Origin: Protaetiibacter sp. | GTDB taxonomy: Bacteria; Actinomycetota; Actinomycetes; Actinomycetales; Microbacteriaceae | Length of the DNA stretch: 64,000 nucleotides | Reading direction: 5' to 3' | Assembly: GCA_030150265.1 (NCBI GenBank) | Contig: JASLGG010000040.1 | Location: 1-64,000, forward strand | In this document: positions 17,554 through 25,721 of the stretch, one piece after another | Position numbering within the stretch: position 1 is the first letter of the stretch | Layout: each line of letters opens with the position of its first letter | Program-made: the position numbers and the translations under genes | The notes under the pieces: generated by a model | Databases searched by the model: none | What the model was told of the DNA's origin: nothing | The model's input: the letters and a program-made list of their open reading frames with translations, nothing else

Positions 17554-18765
17554 ATGTCCCGGTCTCTTCCCGAAGATCCCCTGATCCGCAGCCTCGTCAT
17601 CCAGGCCCGTCGCGCCCAGCTGAGCCGTCGCACCCTGCTCCAGGGCACGGGGATCGGCGCGGCCGCGCTGACCCTCGCGGCCTGCTCGAGCGGCGGCGGC
17701 GCCCCCAAACCGAGCGCGGCGACCGACAACTCGGCCAACGACCCGACGCTCACCTGGGCGAACTGGGCCCTCTACCTCGACGAGGACGACGCGGGCAACC
17801 ACCCCTCGCTCGAGCAGTTCACCAAGGAGACCGGCATCACGGTCGACTACCGCGTGGACGTCGACGACAACAACTCGTACTACGCCAAGGTCAAGGACCA
17901 GCTCGCGCTCGGCCAGGACATCGGCGCCGACGCCGTCTGCCTCACCGACTGGATGGTGAGCCGCTGGATCCGCCTCGGGTACACGCAGGAGCTCGACGCG
18001 TCCAAGATCCCCAACCTGAAGAACCTCGAGCCCTCGCTCGTCGACGTGGACTTCGACCCGGGTCGCAAGCAGTCGGTCCCGTGGCAGGGCGGCTTCGCCG
18101 GCATCTGCTGGAACAAGGAGAAGATCCCGAAGGGCCTCAAGAGCGTCAAGGACCTCTGGAAGCCCGAGCTCAAGGGACGCATCGGCGTTCTGAGCGAGAT
18201 GCGCGACACCATGGGGCTCATCATGCTCGACCTCGGCATCGACCCCTCGGGCGACTTCACCGCCGACCAGTTCTCCTCCGCGATCGACGTGTTCCGCAAG
18301 CAGGTCGAGGTGGGCCAGATCCGGAACATCAAGGGCAACTCGTATGCCGACGACCTCGCCAACGAGGACACCCTCGCCGCCATCGTGTGGTCGGGCGACG
18401 TGACGATGCTCAACGCCGAGAACGGCGACAAGTGGGAGTTCGCGATCCCCGAGGCCGGTGGCACGATCTGGAACGACAACTTCGTCGTCCCCATCGGCTC
18501 GCCCCGCAAGGGCAACGCCGAGAAGCTCATCGACTTCTACTACGACCCGGAGATCGCCGCCGAGGTCGCGGCGTGGGTGAACTACATCACCCCCGTCGTG
18601 GGCGCCAAGGAGGCCGCGGTCGCGATCGACCCCGCGCTCGCCGACAACCAGCTGATCTTCCCGAACGAGGAGACGCTCTCGACCGTCAAGCGCTTCCGCA
18701 CGCTCACCCCGGCTGAGGAGCAGTCGTTCGGCGCGGAGTTCCAGTCCGTGCTGCTGGGCGCCTGA
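17554..18765 (+). CDS. potD: Polyamine ABC transporter substrate-binding lipoprotein
   Basis: This 403-aa protein has a twin-arginine-like leader (SRRTLLQG, Arg25-Arg26) followed by a lipobox ending at Cys44 (ALTLAAC), so it is exported and lipid-anchored. The mature part matches PotD/PotF-type spermidine/putrescine receptors: LTWANWALYLDED near the N-terminus and VPWQGGFAGICWNKEKIPKG in the middle. It heads a potD-potA-potB-potC operon with overlaps or one-base gaps. GAGGAG at 17540-17545 is a ribosome-binding site for the ATG. Whether it prefers putrescine, spermidine or another amine cannot be read from the sequence. Confidence 0.9.
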   Translation: MSRSLPEDPLIRSLVIQARRAQLSRRTLLQGTGIGAAALTLAACSSGGGAPKPSAATDNSANDPTLTWANWALYLDEDDAGNHPSLEQFTKETGITVDYRVDVDDNNSYYAKVKDQLALGQDIGADAVCLTDWMVSRWIRLGYTQELDASKIPNLKNLEPSLVDVDFDPGRKQSVPWQGGFAGICWNKEKIPKGLKSVKDLWKPELKGRIGVLSEMRDTMGLIMLDLGIDPSGDFTADQFSSAIDVFRKQVEVGQIRNIKGNSYADDLANEDTLAAIVWSGDVTMLNAENGDKWEFAIPEAGGTIWNDNFVVPIGSPRKGNAEKLIDFYYDPEIAAEVAAWVNYITPVVGAKEAAVAIDPALADNQLIFPNEETLSTVKRFRTLTPAEEQSFGAEFQSVLLGA

Positions 18766-19958
18766 TGGCGGGCTTCGACGAGGCGGGAGCCGACCTCGAG
18801 CTGGTCGGCGTCACGAAGCGCTTCCCCGGCTTCACCGCGATCGAGAACCTCAACCTGACCATCCCCGCGGGCTCGTTCTTCGCGCTCCTCGGGCCGTCCG
18901 GATGCGGCAAGACCACGACGCTCCGCCTCGTCGCGGGACTCGAGGAGCCGACCGCCGGCCGCATCCTGATCGGCGGCAAGGACGTCTCGCGCACGAAGCC
19001 GCATCAGCGTCCGGTCAACACGGTCTTCCAGAGCTACGCGCTGTTCCCGCACATGTCGGTGCTCGCGAACGTCGAGTTCGGGCTCAAGCGCCGCGGCATC
19101 GCGAACGCGCACGCGCTCGCCCACGAGGCGCTGCGGCTCGTCGAGCTCGACCACGTCGCGACGCGCCGGCCGTCCCAGCTCTCGGGCGGGCAGCAGCAGC
19201 GCGTGGCGCTCGCCCGCGCGGTCGTCAACCGCCCCGCCCTCCTGCTGCTCGACGAGCCGCTCGGCGCGCTCGACCTGAAGCTGCGTCGGCAGATGCAGCT
19301 CGAGCTCAAGGCGATCCAGGGCGAGGTCGGGCTCACCTTCCTCCATGTGACGCACGACCAGGAGGAGGCCATGACGATGGCCGACACCGTCGCCGTCATG
19401 AACAAGGGCCGGATCGAGCAGATGGGCGCGCCCGAGGAGCTGTACGAGCTTCCGCGCACCGCGTTCGTCGCGAACTTCCTGGGGCAGTCGAACCTCTTCA
19501 CGGGCGAGGCGGTCTCCCAGGGCTCCGACGCGATCACCGTCGGGGTCGCCGGCCGGGGCATCGTCGTCCCGAGCGAGCGCGCGCAGCGCCACACGGGAGA
19601 GGTCACCGTCGGCGTGCGCCCCGAGAAGCTCACGCTGCACCCGACGCGCCCCGAGGAGCGCGCCGGCGTCAACGTGCTCGGCCCCGGAACGGTCACGGAT
19701 GTGTCGTTCACGGGCGTCAGCACGCAGTACCTCGTGGAGATCGCGGGCCTCCCGACGATCACGGTGTTCGCCCAGAACATGGCGTTCGGCCCCGTCGTGG
19801 AGCAGGGCGCCGAGGTCTGGGTCTCCTGGCGGGTCGAGCACGGCTTCGGCCTCGCCGAGGAGCCGGCGCTCGAGCCCCGCTTCGCCGACGACGACGACAC
19901 GCGGTCGATCGCCGTGCAGCGACGCCAGGATCTCGAAGACGAGCTGAGCGAGGCCTGA
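18765..19958 (+). CDS. potA: Polyamine ABC transporter ATP-binding protein
   Basis: This 397-aa ATPase has Walker A GPSGCGKTT (43-51), the Q-loop in NTVFQSYALFPHMSV, signature LSGGQQQRVALARA and Walker B LLLLDEPLGALD. A C-terminal TOBE region (GVRPEKLTL) is typical of PotA-type importers. It is cytoplasmic and powers the PotB/PotC channel. Its ATG overlaps the potD stop by one base (TGATG at 18763-18767). Confidence 0.93.
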   Translation: MAGFDEAGADLELVGVTKRFPGFTAIENLNLTIPAGSFFALLGPSGCGKTTTLRLVAGLEEPTAGRILIGGKDVSRTKPHQRPVNTVFQSYALFPHMSVLANVEFGLKRRGIANAHALAHEALRLVELDHVATRRPSQLSGGQQQRVALARAVVNRPALLLLDEPLGALDLKLRRQMQLELKAIQGEVGLTFLHVTHDQEEAMTMADTVAVMNKGRIEQMGAPEELYELPRTAFVANFLGQSNLFTGEAVSQGSDAITVGVAGRGIVVPSERAQRHTGEVTVGVRPEKLTLHPTRPEERAGVNVLGPGTVTDVSFTGVSTQYLVEIAGLPTITVFAQNMAFGPVVEQGAEVWVSWRVEHGFGLAEEPALEPRFADDDDTRSIAVQRRQDLEDELSEA

Positions 19959-19959
19959 G

Positions 19960-20877
19960 GTGGCCTTCGGAGCATTCGCCAACGCGGGCCCCGAGCTCTC
20001 GGGGGCCGCCACCCGGCGCCGCAGCTACGTGGCGCTCATCCTGCTGCTGCCGGGCGTCATCTACCTCGTGGCGACGTTCGTCGCGCCGCTGGTGTCGCTC
20101 GTGCTCACGAGCTTCAAGGCGCCCGACGAGACCTCGTTCGACATCGGCCAGTACGTCTACGCGTTCCGCTGGGAGAACTACGCGGAGGCGATCGAGCGCT
20201 TCGGCGAGATCTTCCTGCGCACCTTCGGGTACTCGCTGCTGGCGACCGTCCTCGCGCTCTTGATCAGCTATCCGCTCGCATACTTCATCGGCGTCGTGCT
20301 GCGGCCCCGTCCGCTGCTGCAGAGCCTGACGCTCATCCTGGTGATCGCGCCGTTCTTCATCAGCTTCCTGCTGCGCACCCTGGCCTGGAAGGCGGTCTTC
20401 GCCGACGAGGGCCCCGTGGTGACCTTCCTGCAGGCGGTGGGCATCCTGGGGCCGGAGAACTACCTCAACGGCACCGCGTTCACGGTCGTGTTCGGCCTCA
20501 CCTACAACTACATCCCGTTCATGACGCTGCCGATCTACGCCTCGCTCGAGCGCCTCGACCTGCGGTACGTCGAGGCGGGCGGCGACCTCTACGCGGGACC
20601 CGTCCAGCGCTTCTGGCGGATCATCCTGCCGCTGTCGCTTCCCGGGGTCGTCTCGGGCACCCTCCTGACCTTCATCCCGGCCTCGGGCGACTACGTCAAC
20701 GCGAGCAAGGACTTCCTCGGGTCGACGAGCACGGTCATGGCGGGCAACGTCATCAACGACCAGTTCTTCGTGGGCTTCTATCCGACGTCGGCGGCGGTGT
20801 CGATCATGCTCATGATCGCCATCCTCATCCCGGTCGTCGCCTACGTCGCCAAGAGCGGATCGGAGGACCTGCTGTGA
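19960..20877 (+). CDS. potB: Polyamine ABC transporter permease, PotB type
   Basis: The 305-aa permease has about six membrane helices and the coupling motif YVEAGGDLYAGPVQRFWRI, which docks the ATPase. It starts with GTG one base after the potA stop, and its end overlaps the potC start (GTGA at 20874-20877). It forms the membrane channel with PotC. Confidence 0.9.
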   Translation: MAFGAFANAGPELSGAATRRRSYVALILLLPGVIYLVATFVAPLVSLVLTSFKAPDETSFDIGQYVYAFRWENYAEAIERFGEIFLRTFGYSLLATVLALLISYPLAYFIGVVLRPRPLLQSLTLILVIAPFFISFLLRTLAWKAVFADEGPVVTFLQAVGILGPENYLNGTAFTVVFGLTYNYIPFMTLPIYASLERLDLRYVEAGGDLYAGPVQRFWRIILPLSLPGVVSGTLLTFIPASGDYVNASKDFLGSTSTVMAGNVINDQFFVGFYPTSAAVSIMLMIAILIPVVAYVAKSGSEDLL

Positions 20878-21743
20878 GCACCCAGGGGGCGGCCGTGCTC
20901 GGCGCCGTGGAGGAGACCCCGCGGCCCCGAGGGCGCGTGCGCGGCGGTCGCGGCGGCGCGGGTGCATGGATCGTGGGCGTCTACTCGGTGGTCGCGCTCG
21001 CCCTCATGATGATCCCGATCGCCTACACGATCGTGTTCTCGTTCAACGACGCCCGCCGCAGCAACGTCGTGTGGCGTCAGTTCACGCTCGACAACTGGCT
21101 CGGCGTCTGCAACGACGCGCGCGTCTGCGAGTCCTTCGGCAACAGCATCGTGGTGGGCGTCACGGCGACGATCGCGGCGACGATCCTCGGCACCATGATC
21201 GCCATCGCGATCGTGCGCTACACCTTCCGGATGCGCACCCTCGTGACGATCCTGCTCTTCCTCCCGATGGCGACCCCCGAGGTCGTGCTCGGTTCGGGTC
21301 TCGGCTCGCAGTTCGTGAACATGGGGGTGGAGCGCGGGCTCTGGACGATCATCGTCGCGCACATCATGTTCTGCATCAGCTTCGTCGTGGTGACGGTGCG
21401 CGCGCGCGTGGCGAGCCTCGATCCGGCCCTCGAGGAGGCCGGCCGCGATCTCTATGCGAGCCCGGGGCAGGTGTTCTGGCGGGTGACGCTGCCGCTCCTG
21501 ATGCCCGGCATCCTGGCGGCGGCGCTCCTGTGCTTCGCGCTCAGCTTCGACGACTTCATCATCACGAACTTCGTGTCGGGCAACGCGGAGACCTTCCCGA
21601 AGTTCGTCTACGTGGCAGCCGCGCGCGGCATCCCCCCGCAGGCCAACGTCATCGCCTCGGCGGTGTTCGTGCTCGCGATCGTGTTCGTGGTGGTGGCGCA
21701 GGTGTCTGCGGGCATCCGTCGTCGGAGGCTCGCCCGCTCCTAG
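20874..21743 (+). CDS. potC: Polyamine ABC transporter permease, PotC type
   Basis: The 289-aa permease has about six membrane helices and the coupling motif LEEAGRDLYASPGQVFWRV, paralogous to that of PotB. The C-terminal region FDDFIITNFVSG is typical of PotC. The GTG start overlaps the potB stop. It is the last gene of the operon; a hairpin spans its stop codon and the asparaginase gene converges on it. Confidence 0.9.
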   Translation: MSTQGAAVLGAVEETPRPRGRVRGGRGGAGAWIVGVYSVVALALMMIPIAYTIVFSFNDARRSNVVWRQFTLDNWLGVCNDARVCESFGNSIVVGVTATIAATILGTMIAIAIVRYTFRMRTLVTILLFLPMATPEVVLGSGLGSQFVNMGVERGLWTIIVAHIMFCISFVVVTVRARVASLDPALEEAGRDLYASPGQVFWRVTLPLLMPGILAAALLCFALSFDDFIITNFVSGNAETFPKFVYVAAARGIPPQANVIASAVFVLAIVFVVVAQVSAGIRRRRLARS

Positions 21744-21749
21744 CGGGCG
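21731..21749. terminator. Hairpin at the end of potC
   Basis: CGCCCGC and GCGGGCG form a perfect 7-bp stem around a 5-base loop, over the potC stop codon. It lies in the 13-base gap between convergent genes, so it may end transcription from both sides. There is no T-run. Confidence 0.5.
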
Positions 21750-21756
21750 GCGCCGC

Positions 21757-22674
21757 TCAGAAGCCGACCCGGAGCGCCGGGTCGGAGACCGCGGCGAGGG
21801 TCTCGTCGACGAGCTCGCGGGCCAGAAACCCCTCGCGGGCGAGCAGTTCGAGACCGACGGCCGTCGTGGCACGGTGGGCGCCGTCGAGCGCCTTGACCGC
21901 GACGGCCTCGCCCGCCGGGGTCACGAGCACGAGCACGCCTTCCGCGCCCAGCTTGGCGACGAGGCCCGTCCGCTCGATCGTGACGGTGTTGGCGCGCCCC
22001 GGGCCGTCGAGCGCCCACGGATGCGCGCGGATGGCGTCGCCGAGCAGGGTGCCCGCCCGGGTCGTGCGCGAGGCGGCACGGGCGAGCGCCACGAGGCTCA
22101 CGAGCGGGATCGGGGCGCCGCATCCGTCGACCCCGACGTGGGCGGGCGTCTCGGCGGTGAGCTCGGCGAACAGCGCGAGCACCTGCCGCTGCACGGGATG
22201 CGCGGGGTCGAGGTAGCGCTCCGGATCCCAGCCGTGCGCCGTCGTCGCGGCGAGGAACGCGGCGTGCTTGCCGGAGCAGTTCATCGTGAGGGGGAGCGGC
22301 TCGCTCGCGGCGGACCGTGACGCCGGATCGGATGGCCAGTCGGCGGGGCAGCGCAGCGCCGAGGCGTCGAGGCCCGCGTCCGCGAGCATCCGCTCGACGA
22401 CCGCGACGTGGGCGGGCGTGCCGGCGTGGCTCGCCGCGGAGAGCACGGTCGCCTCGGCGTCGAGCACGACGCCGAGCAGCTGGACGGCTGCCGCCTGCAC
22501 GAGCTTGAAGGTCGAGCGCGGGTAGACGAGCGCCGACGGATCGCCGAGCGCGCGGATCACCGCACCCTCGGCGTCGAGCAGCACCGCGGCGCCGAGGTGG
22601 CGCGACTCGGGCACGCCCGAGCGTTCGAGCACGGCGAGCTCGACCGAGGCCGCCGCATCGAGCGGTCCCGTCAT
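21757..22674 (-). CDS. Asparaginase, Rhizobium etli-type (class 3)
   Basis: This 305-aa enzyme should hydrolyse L-asparagine to aspartate and ammonia. It belongs to the asparaginase II family with a beta-lactamase-like fold, unrelated to AnsA/AnsB. The SxxK pair is in YPRSTFKLVQ (Ser54, Lys57). The zinc-site residues known from the R. etli enzyme are visible as Cys133 and Lys136 in NCSGKHAAF and Cys185 in DGCGAPIP. No signal peptide, so it is cytoplasmic. It follows the aminotransferase gene on the same strand with a ten-base gap, giving a small nitrogen-catabolism unit. Confidence 0.88.
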   Translation of the reverse strand: MTGPLDAAASVELAVLERSGVPESRHLGAAVLLDAEGAVIRALGDPSALVYPRSTFKLVQAAAVQLLGVVLDAEATVLSAASHAGTPAHVAVVERMLADAGLDASALRCPADWPSDPASRSAASEPLPLTMNCSGKHAAFLAATTAHGWDPERYLDPAHPVQRQVLALFAELTAETPAHVGVDGCGAPIPLVSLVALARAASRTTRAGTLLGDAIRAHPWALDGPGRANTVTIERTGLVAKLGAEGVLVLVTPAGEAVAVKALDGAHRATTAVGLELLAREGFLARELVDETLAAVSDPALRVGF

Positions 22675-22684
22675 GCCGGCCGGA

Positions 22685-24037
22685 TCACGCGCCGGCCGCG
22701 GCGAACGACTCCGCGAGCACGCCCATGGCGTCGGCCAGCAGCTCGTCGGAGAGCGCGAGGCTCGGCAGGAAGCGCAGCACGTTGCCGTAGGTGCCCGCGG
22801 TGAGCACGAGCACGCCGCGCTGAGCGGCCTCCGCGGCGATCGCGTTCACGAGGTCGGCGCGCGGCTCGTGGGTCGCGGGGTCGAGCAGCTCGATCGCGAC
22901 CATCGCGCCGATCCCGCGCACCTCGGCGATCACCGGGTAGCGCTCGCGCAGGGCCTCGAGGGCACCGCGCAGCCCGGCCTCGATGCGCGTCGCCTCCGCG
23001 AGCAGCCCCTCGCTCTCGATGCGCTCGAAGACCGCGACGGCGGCCGCGCAGGCGACGGGGTTGCCGCCGAAGGTGCCGCCGAGGCCGCCGGGCTGGGCGG
23101 CATCCATGATCTCGGCGCGCCCCGTGACGCCCGCGAGCGGCAGACCGCCCGCGATGCCCTTGGCGGAGAGCACGAGGTCGGGCACGAGACCGAAGTGCTC
23201 GCTCGCGAACCACGCGCCCGTGCGCGCCATGCCCGACTGGATCTCGTCGGCGATGAACACGATCCCGTTGGCCGTGCACCATTCCTGGAGCGCGGGCAGG
23301 AAGCCCTCGGCGGGCACGACGAAGCCGCCCTCGCCCTGGATCGGCTCGACCACGAGGCACGCGAGGTCGGATGCGCCCGCCGTCTTCTCGAGGTAGGCGA
23401 TGGTGCGCGCGGCCGCGGCCTCGCCCGAGAGGCCGTCGTGCAGCGGGTAGGAGTTGGGGGCGCGGTAGACGTCGCCCGCGAAGGGGCCGAACCCGGTCGC
23501 GTACGGCGCCGCCTTGAAGTTCATGGCCATCGTGAGGTTGGTGCGCCCGTGGTAGGCGTGCTCGAGCACCGCGACGCCGCGGCGGCCGGTGGCCTTGCGG
23601 GCGATCTTCACCCCGTTCTCGACCGCCTCCGCGCCGGAGTTCACGAGCACCGTCTTCTTCGGGAAGTCGCCGGGGGTGTGCTCGGCGAGCAGCTCGGCGA
23701 CGCGCACGTAGCCCTCGTACGGCGTGACGGTGAAGAGCGTGTGGGTCAGCTCGCCGAGCTGACGGGATGCGGCGTCGACGACCGCGTCGTCGGTGTGGCC
23801 GATCGTCGTGACGCCGATGCCCGCGCCGAGGTCGATGAGCTGGTTGCCGTCCGCGTCGACGAGGATCGCCCCGTGGGCTCGCTCGACGAAGACCGGCAGG
23901 GTGGTGCCCACGCCATCCGGGACGACCTGGCGGCGACGCTCCTGGAGGGCGATCGACCGCGGTCCGGGGATCGCGGTGACGAGGCGGCGCTCGGGCACGA
24001 GCGGCGCTACCGTGGGGGGCGTCAGCGTGTCGGTCAT
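22685..24037 (-). CDS. gabT: 4-aminobutyrate aminotransferase (copy 1)
   Basis: This 450-aa PLP enzyme transfers the amino group of GABA to 2-oxoglutarate, giving succinate semialdehyde. Class III features are clear: NSGAEAVENGVKIAR (phosphate site), HAYHGRTNLTM, EPIQGEGGF, ADEIQSGMARTG and the PLP lysine in SAKGIAGGLPLAGVTG. The start is set by the conserved MTDTLTPP leader at 24037. There is no Shine-Dalgarno; TAGGAT ends seven bases before the ATG. A second copy lies at 25722-27047. With the aldehyde dehydrogenase at the left edge and potDABC it completes a putrescine-to-succinate semialdehyde route, inferred from context. Confidence 0.92.
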   Translation of the reverse strand: MTDTLTPPTVAPLVPERRLVTAIPGPRSIALQERRRQVVPDGVGTTLPVFVERAHGAILVDADGNQLIDLGAGIGVTTIGHTDDAVVDAASRQLGELTHTLFTVTPYEGYVRVAELLAEHTPGDFPKKTVLVNSGAEAVENGVKIARKATGRRGVAVLEHAYHGRTNLTMAMNFKAAPYATGFGPFAGDVYRAPNSYPLHDGLSGEAAAARTIAYLEKTAGASDLACLVVEPIQGEGGFVVPAEGFLPALQEWCTANGIVFIADEIQSGMARTGAWFASEHFGLVPDLVLSAKGIAGGLPLAGVTGRAEIMDAAQPGGLGGTFGGNPVACAAAVAVFERIESEGLLAEATRIEAGLRGALEALRERYPVIAEVRGIGAMVAIELLDPATHEPRADLVNAIAAEAAQRGVLVLTAGTYGNVLRFLPSLALSDELLADAMGVLAESFAAAGA

Positions 24038-24044
24038 GGCTGCG

Positions 24045-24050
24045 ATCCTA
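24045..24050 (-). promoter_or_regulatory. -10 element, leaderless start of aminotransferase 1
   Basis: On the minus strand TAGGAT ends seven bases before the ATG at 24037, with no ribosome-binding site between. It is one of a dozen examples of this spacing in the window. Confidence 0.5.
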
Positions 24051-24118
24051 CTCCGGCGGGCTGAGCCGCCGACCGTGCTGATTCCGCAGCGGTGGCCTGC
24101 TCCGGGGAGGGGAATCCA

Positions 24119-24604
24119 ATGGATCACCGTCATCATTACGCGGTTTCCGTCGAATGGACGGGCAACCGCGGCACCGGCACCTCGGGCTACCGGGCCTACG
24201 GACGCGACCACGTCGTCCGCTCGGACGGCAAGCTCCACGAGCTCGCAGGCTCGGCCGACCGCACCTTCCACGGCGACCGCGAGCGCTGGAACCCCGAGGA
24301 GCTGCTGCTCGCGGCCCTCGGCCAGTGCCACATGCTGAGCTACCTGCACGTGGCCGCGAGTCGCGGCATCGTGGTCGTCGCCTACACGGATGCCGCCGAC
24401 GGCGAGCTGCTGCAGACCCCGGACGGAGGCGGCCGCTTCGCCCGCGCGACGCTCCGGCCCGTCGTGACGATCGCGGCGGGGGACCCGGGGGACGCGCTCG
24501 ACGCGCACCGCGAGGCCGCCGAGAAGTGCTTCATCGCGGCCTCGGTGAACTTCCCGGTCGAGCACGAGCCGACGATCGTGCTCGCGGACGATCCGGCGAG
24601 CTGA
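24119..24604 (+). CDS. OsmC-family peroxiredoxin
   Basis: The 161-aa protein has the OsmC fold with both reactive cysteines: Cys70 in LGQCHMLSYLHVA and Cys137 in EAAEKCFIAASVNFPV. Such enzymes reduce organic hydroperoxides in the cytoplasm. The ATG at 24119 is chosen because GGGGAGGGG lies just upstream (24105-24113); an in-frame start at 24092 has no such site. It is divergent from the aminotransferase gene and stands alone among minus-strand neighbours. Confidence 0.9.
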   Translation: MDHRHHYAVSVEWTGNRGTGTSGYRAYGRDHVVRSDGKLHELAGSADRTFHGDRERWNPEELLLAALGQCHMLSYLHVAASRGIVVVAYTDAADGELLQTPDGGGRFARATLRPVVTIAAGDPGDALDAHREAAEKCFIAASVNFPVEHEPTIVLADDPAS

Positions 24605-24622
24605 GCGGCGGCGGGTGGCGCG

Positions 24623-25714
24623 CTACGGCGCGGAGTGGCTGTCGAGCTTCGAGAACAGCTCGGCGCGCTCGGCGTCGAGCGTCTGCAGCTCGGCGAGCTT
24701 CGCGTTGTAGGCGTCGACGTCGGCGTTGAGCGCCAGGCGGCGCGCCTCGAGGTCGTCCTGCCGGGCGATCAGGGCGGCGCGCTCGCGATCGAACTGCTGC
24801 TGCGAGGGGAAGTCGCCCGAGGCGGCCCGCCGATTGAAGTCGTCGACGGCGGCGTCGATCGCCGCCGCATCCGAGTCGTAGGCGGACGCGCGCGCCTCGA
24901 GGTCGCGCGAGGCGGTCTCGAGCTCGGTGCTCAGCTGCTCGATCCGGCTCCGGTAGTCGTTGAGCTGGGCGATCGACCCGGTGGCGAAGCCGACCACGCG
25001 CGAGCGGTCCGCGAACACCTCCGCATAGTGCTCCTCGAGCGCCGCCGGGAGCGTCGCGTAGTCCGTGCCGAGGCGGGAGTGCCACTCGTTCGCGCGCTGC
25101 GCCTCGGGGTAGCCCGCCACCACGAGCACGTTCTGGTCGTCCGCGGGCAGGGTCGCCACGTAGGCGGCCACGAGCGCGTCGATGCGACGCGCATCCTGCG
25201 GGCTCATCCGCTCGTAGACGGCGTGCAGCAGCTCGTGGGCCGCGGTCGCCTCCACCGTGCCGGCCAGGCGCTCATCGGTGACGTCGTAGACGTAGATGCG
25301 GCCGCGGTCGTAGCAGCCGAGCACGACATCCGCCTCGATCGGGCAGTGCTCCTCGAAGGAGCGGGCCTCGTCGACGAGCGGCCGCGAGGCGAAGAACACC
25401 CGCCTGCCCGTCTCGGTGAGCTCGAGCCGGTCGGCGAGCTCGGCGATCCGTGCGGGCGGCGGCTCGGTCCACACGATCCATTGGTCGGCGTAGGCCTGGC
25501 GGCGCTGGGCGTCCCACGGGGCGGCGGCCACGAACGCGCCGACGAGCAGCAGCACGACGACGGCGGCGACCCATCGACCCCAGCGCGGGCGGCGACGCCG
25601 GGGGCGCAGCGTCTCGGGGTCGTGGATCCGGGCGATCTCCTCGGCGAAGCCGCGCTCGGGCGGGTAGGGGTCGACGACGGGCTGCCCCCAGCGATCCCTC
25701 AGCTCCTCCGACAT
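24623..25714 (-). CDS. Membrane-anchored HExxH protein with coiled-coil tail
   Basis: The 363-aa product has a basic cytoplasmic N-terminus, one membrane helix at about 48-66 and an extracytoplasmic domain. That domain has the zinc-protease motif HELLH (His160, Glu161, His164) in ATAAHELLHAVYERM, and Cys124/Cys134 that could form a disulfide. The last ~110 residues are a long heptad-rich coiled coil (RIEQLSTELETASRDLEARA). The third zinc ligand is not evident to me, so proteolysis is unproven. I do not recognise a named family. It lies downstream of aminotransferase 2 with a 7-base gap and is probably cotranscribed. Confidence 0.75.
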   Translation of the reverse strand: MSEELRDRWGQPVVDPYPPERGFAEEIARIHDPETLRPRRRRPRWGRWVAAVVVLLLVGAFVAAAPWDAQRRQAYADQWIVWTEPPPARIAELADRLELTETGRRVFFASRPLVDEARSFEEHCPIEADVVLGCYDRGRIYVYDVTDERLAGTVEATAAHELLHAVYERMSPQDARRIDALVAAYVATLPADDQNVLVVAGYPEAQRANEWHSRLGTDYATLPAALEEHYAEVFADRSRVVGFATGSIAQLNDYRSRIEQLSTELETASRDLEARASAYDSDAAAIDAAVDDFNRRAASGDFPSQQQFDRERAALIARQDDLEARRLALNADVDAYNAKLAELQTLDAERAELFSKLDSHSAP

Positions 25715-25721
25715 CGGCGGC

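Noticed and set aside
24092..24118. Earlier in-frame start for the OsmC protein
   Set aside because: The strong GGGGAGGGG site lies inside this stretch and serves the ATG at 24119.
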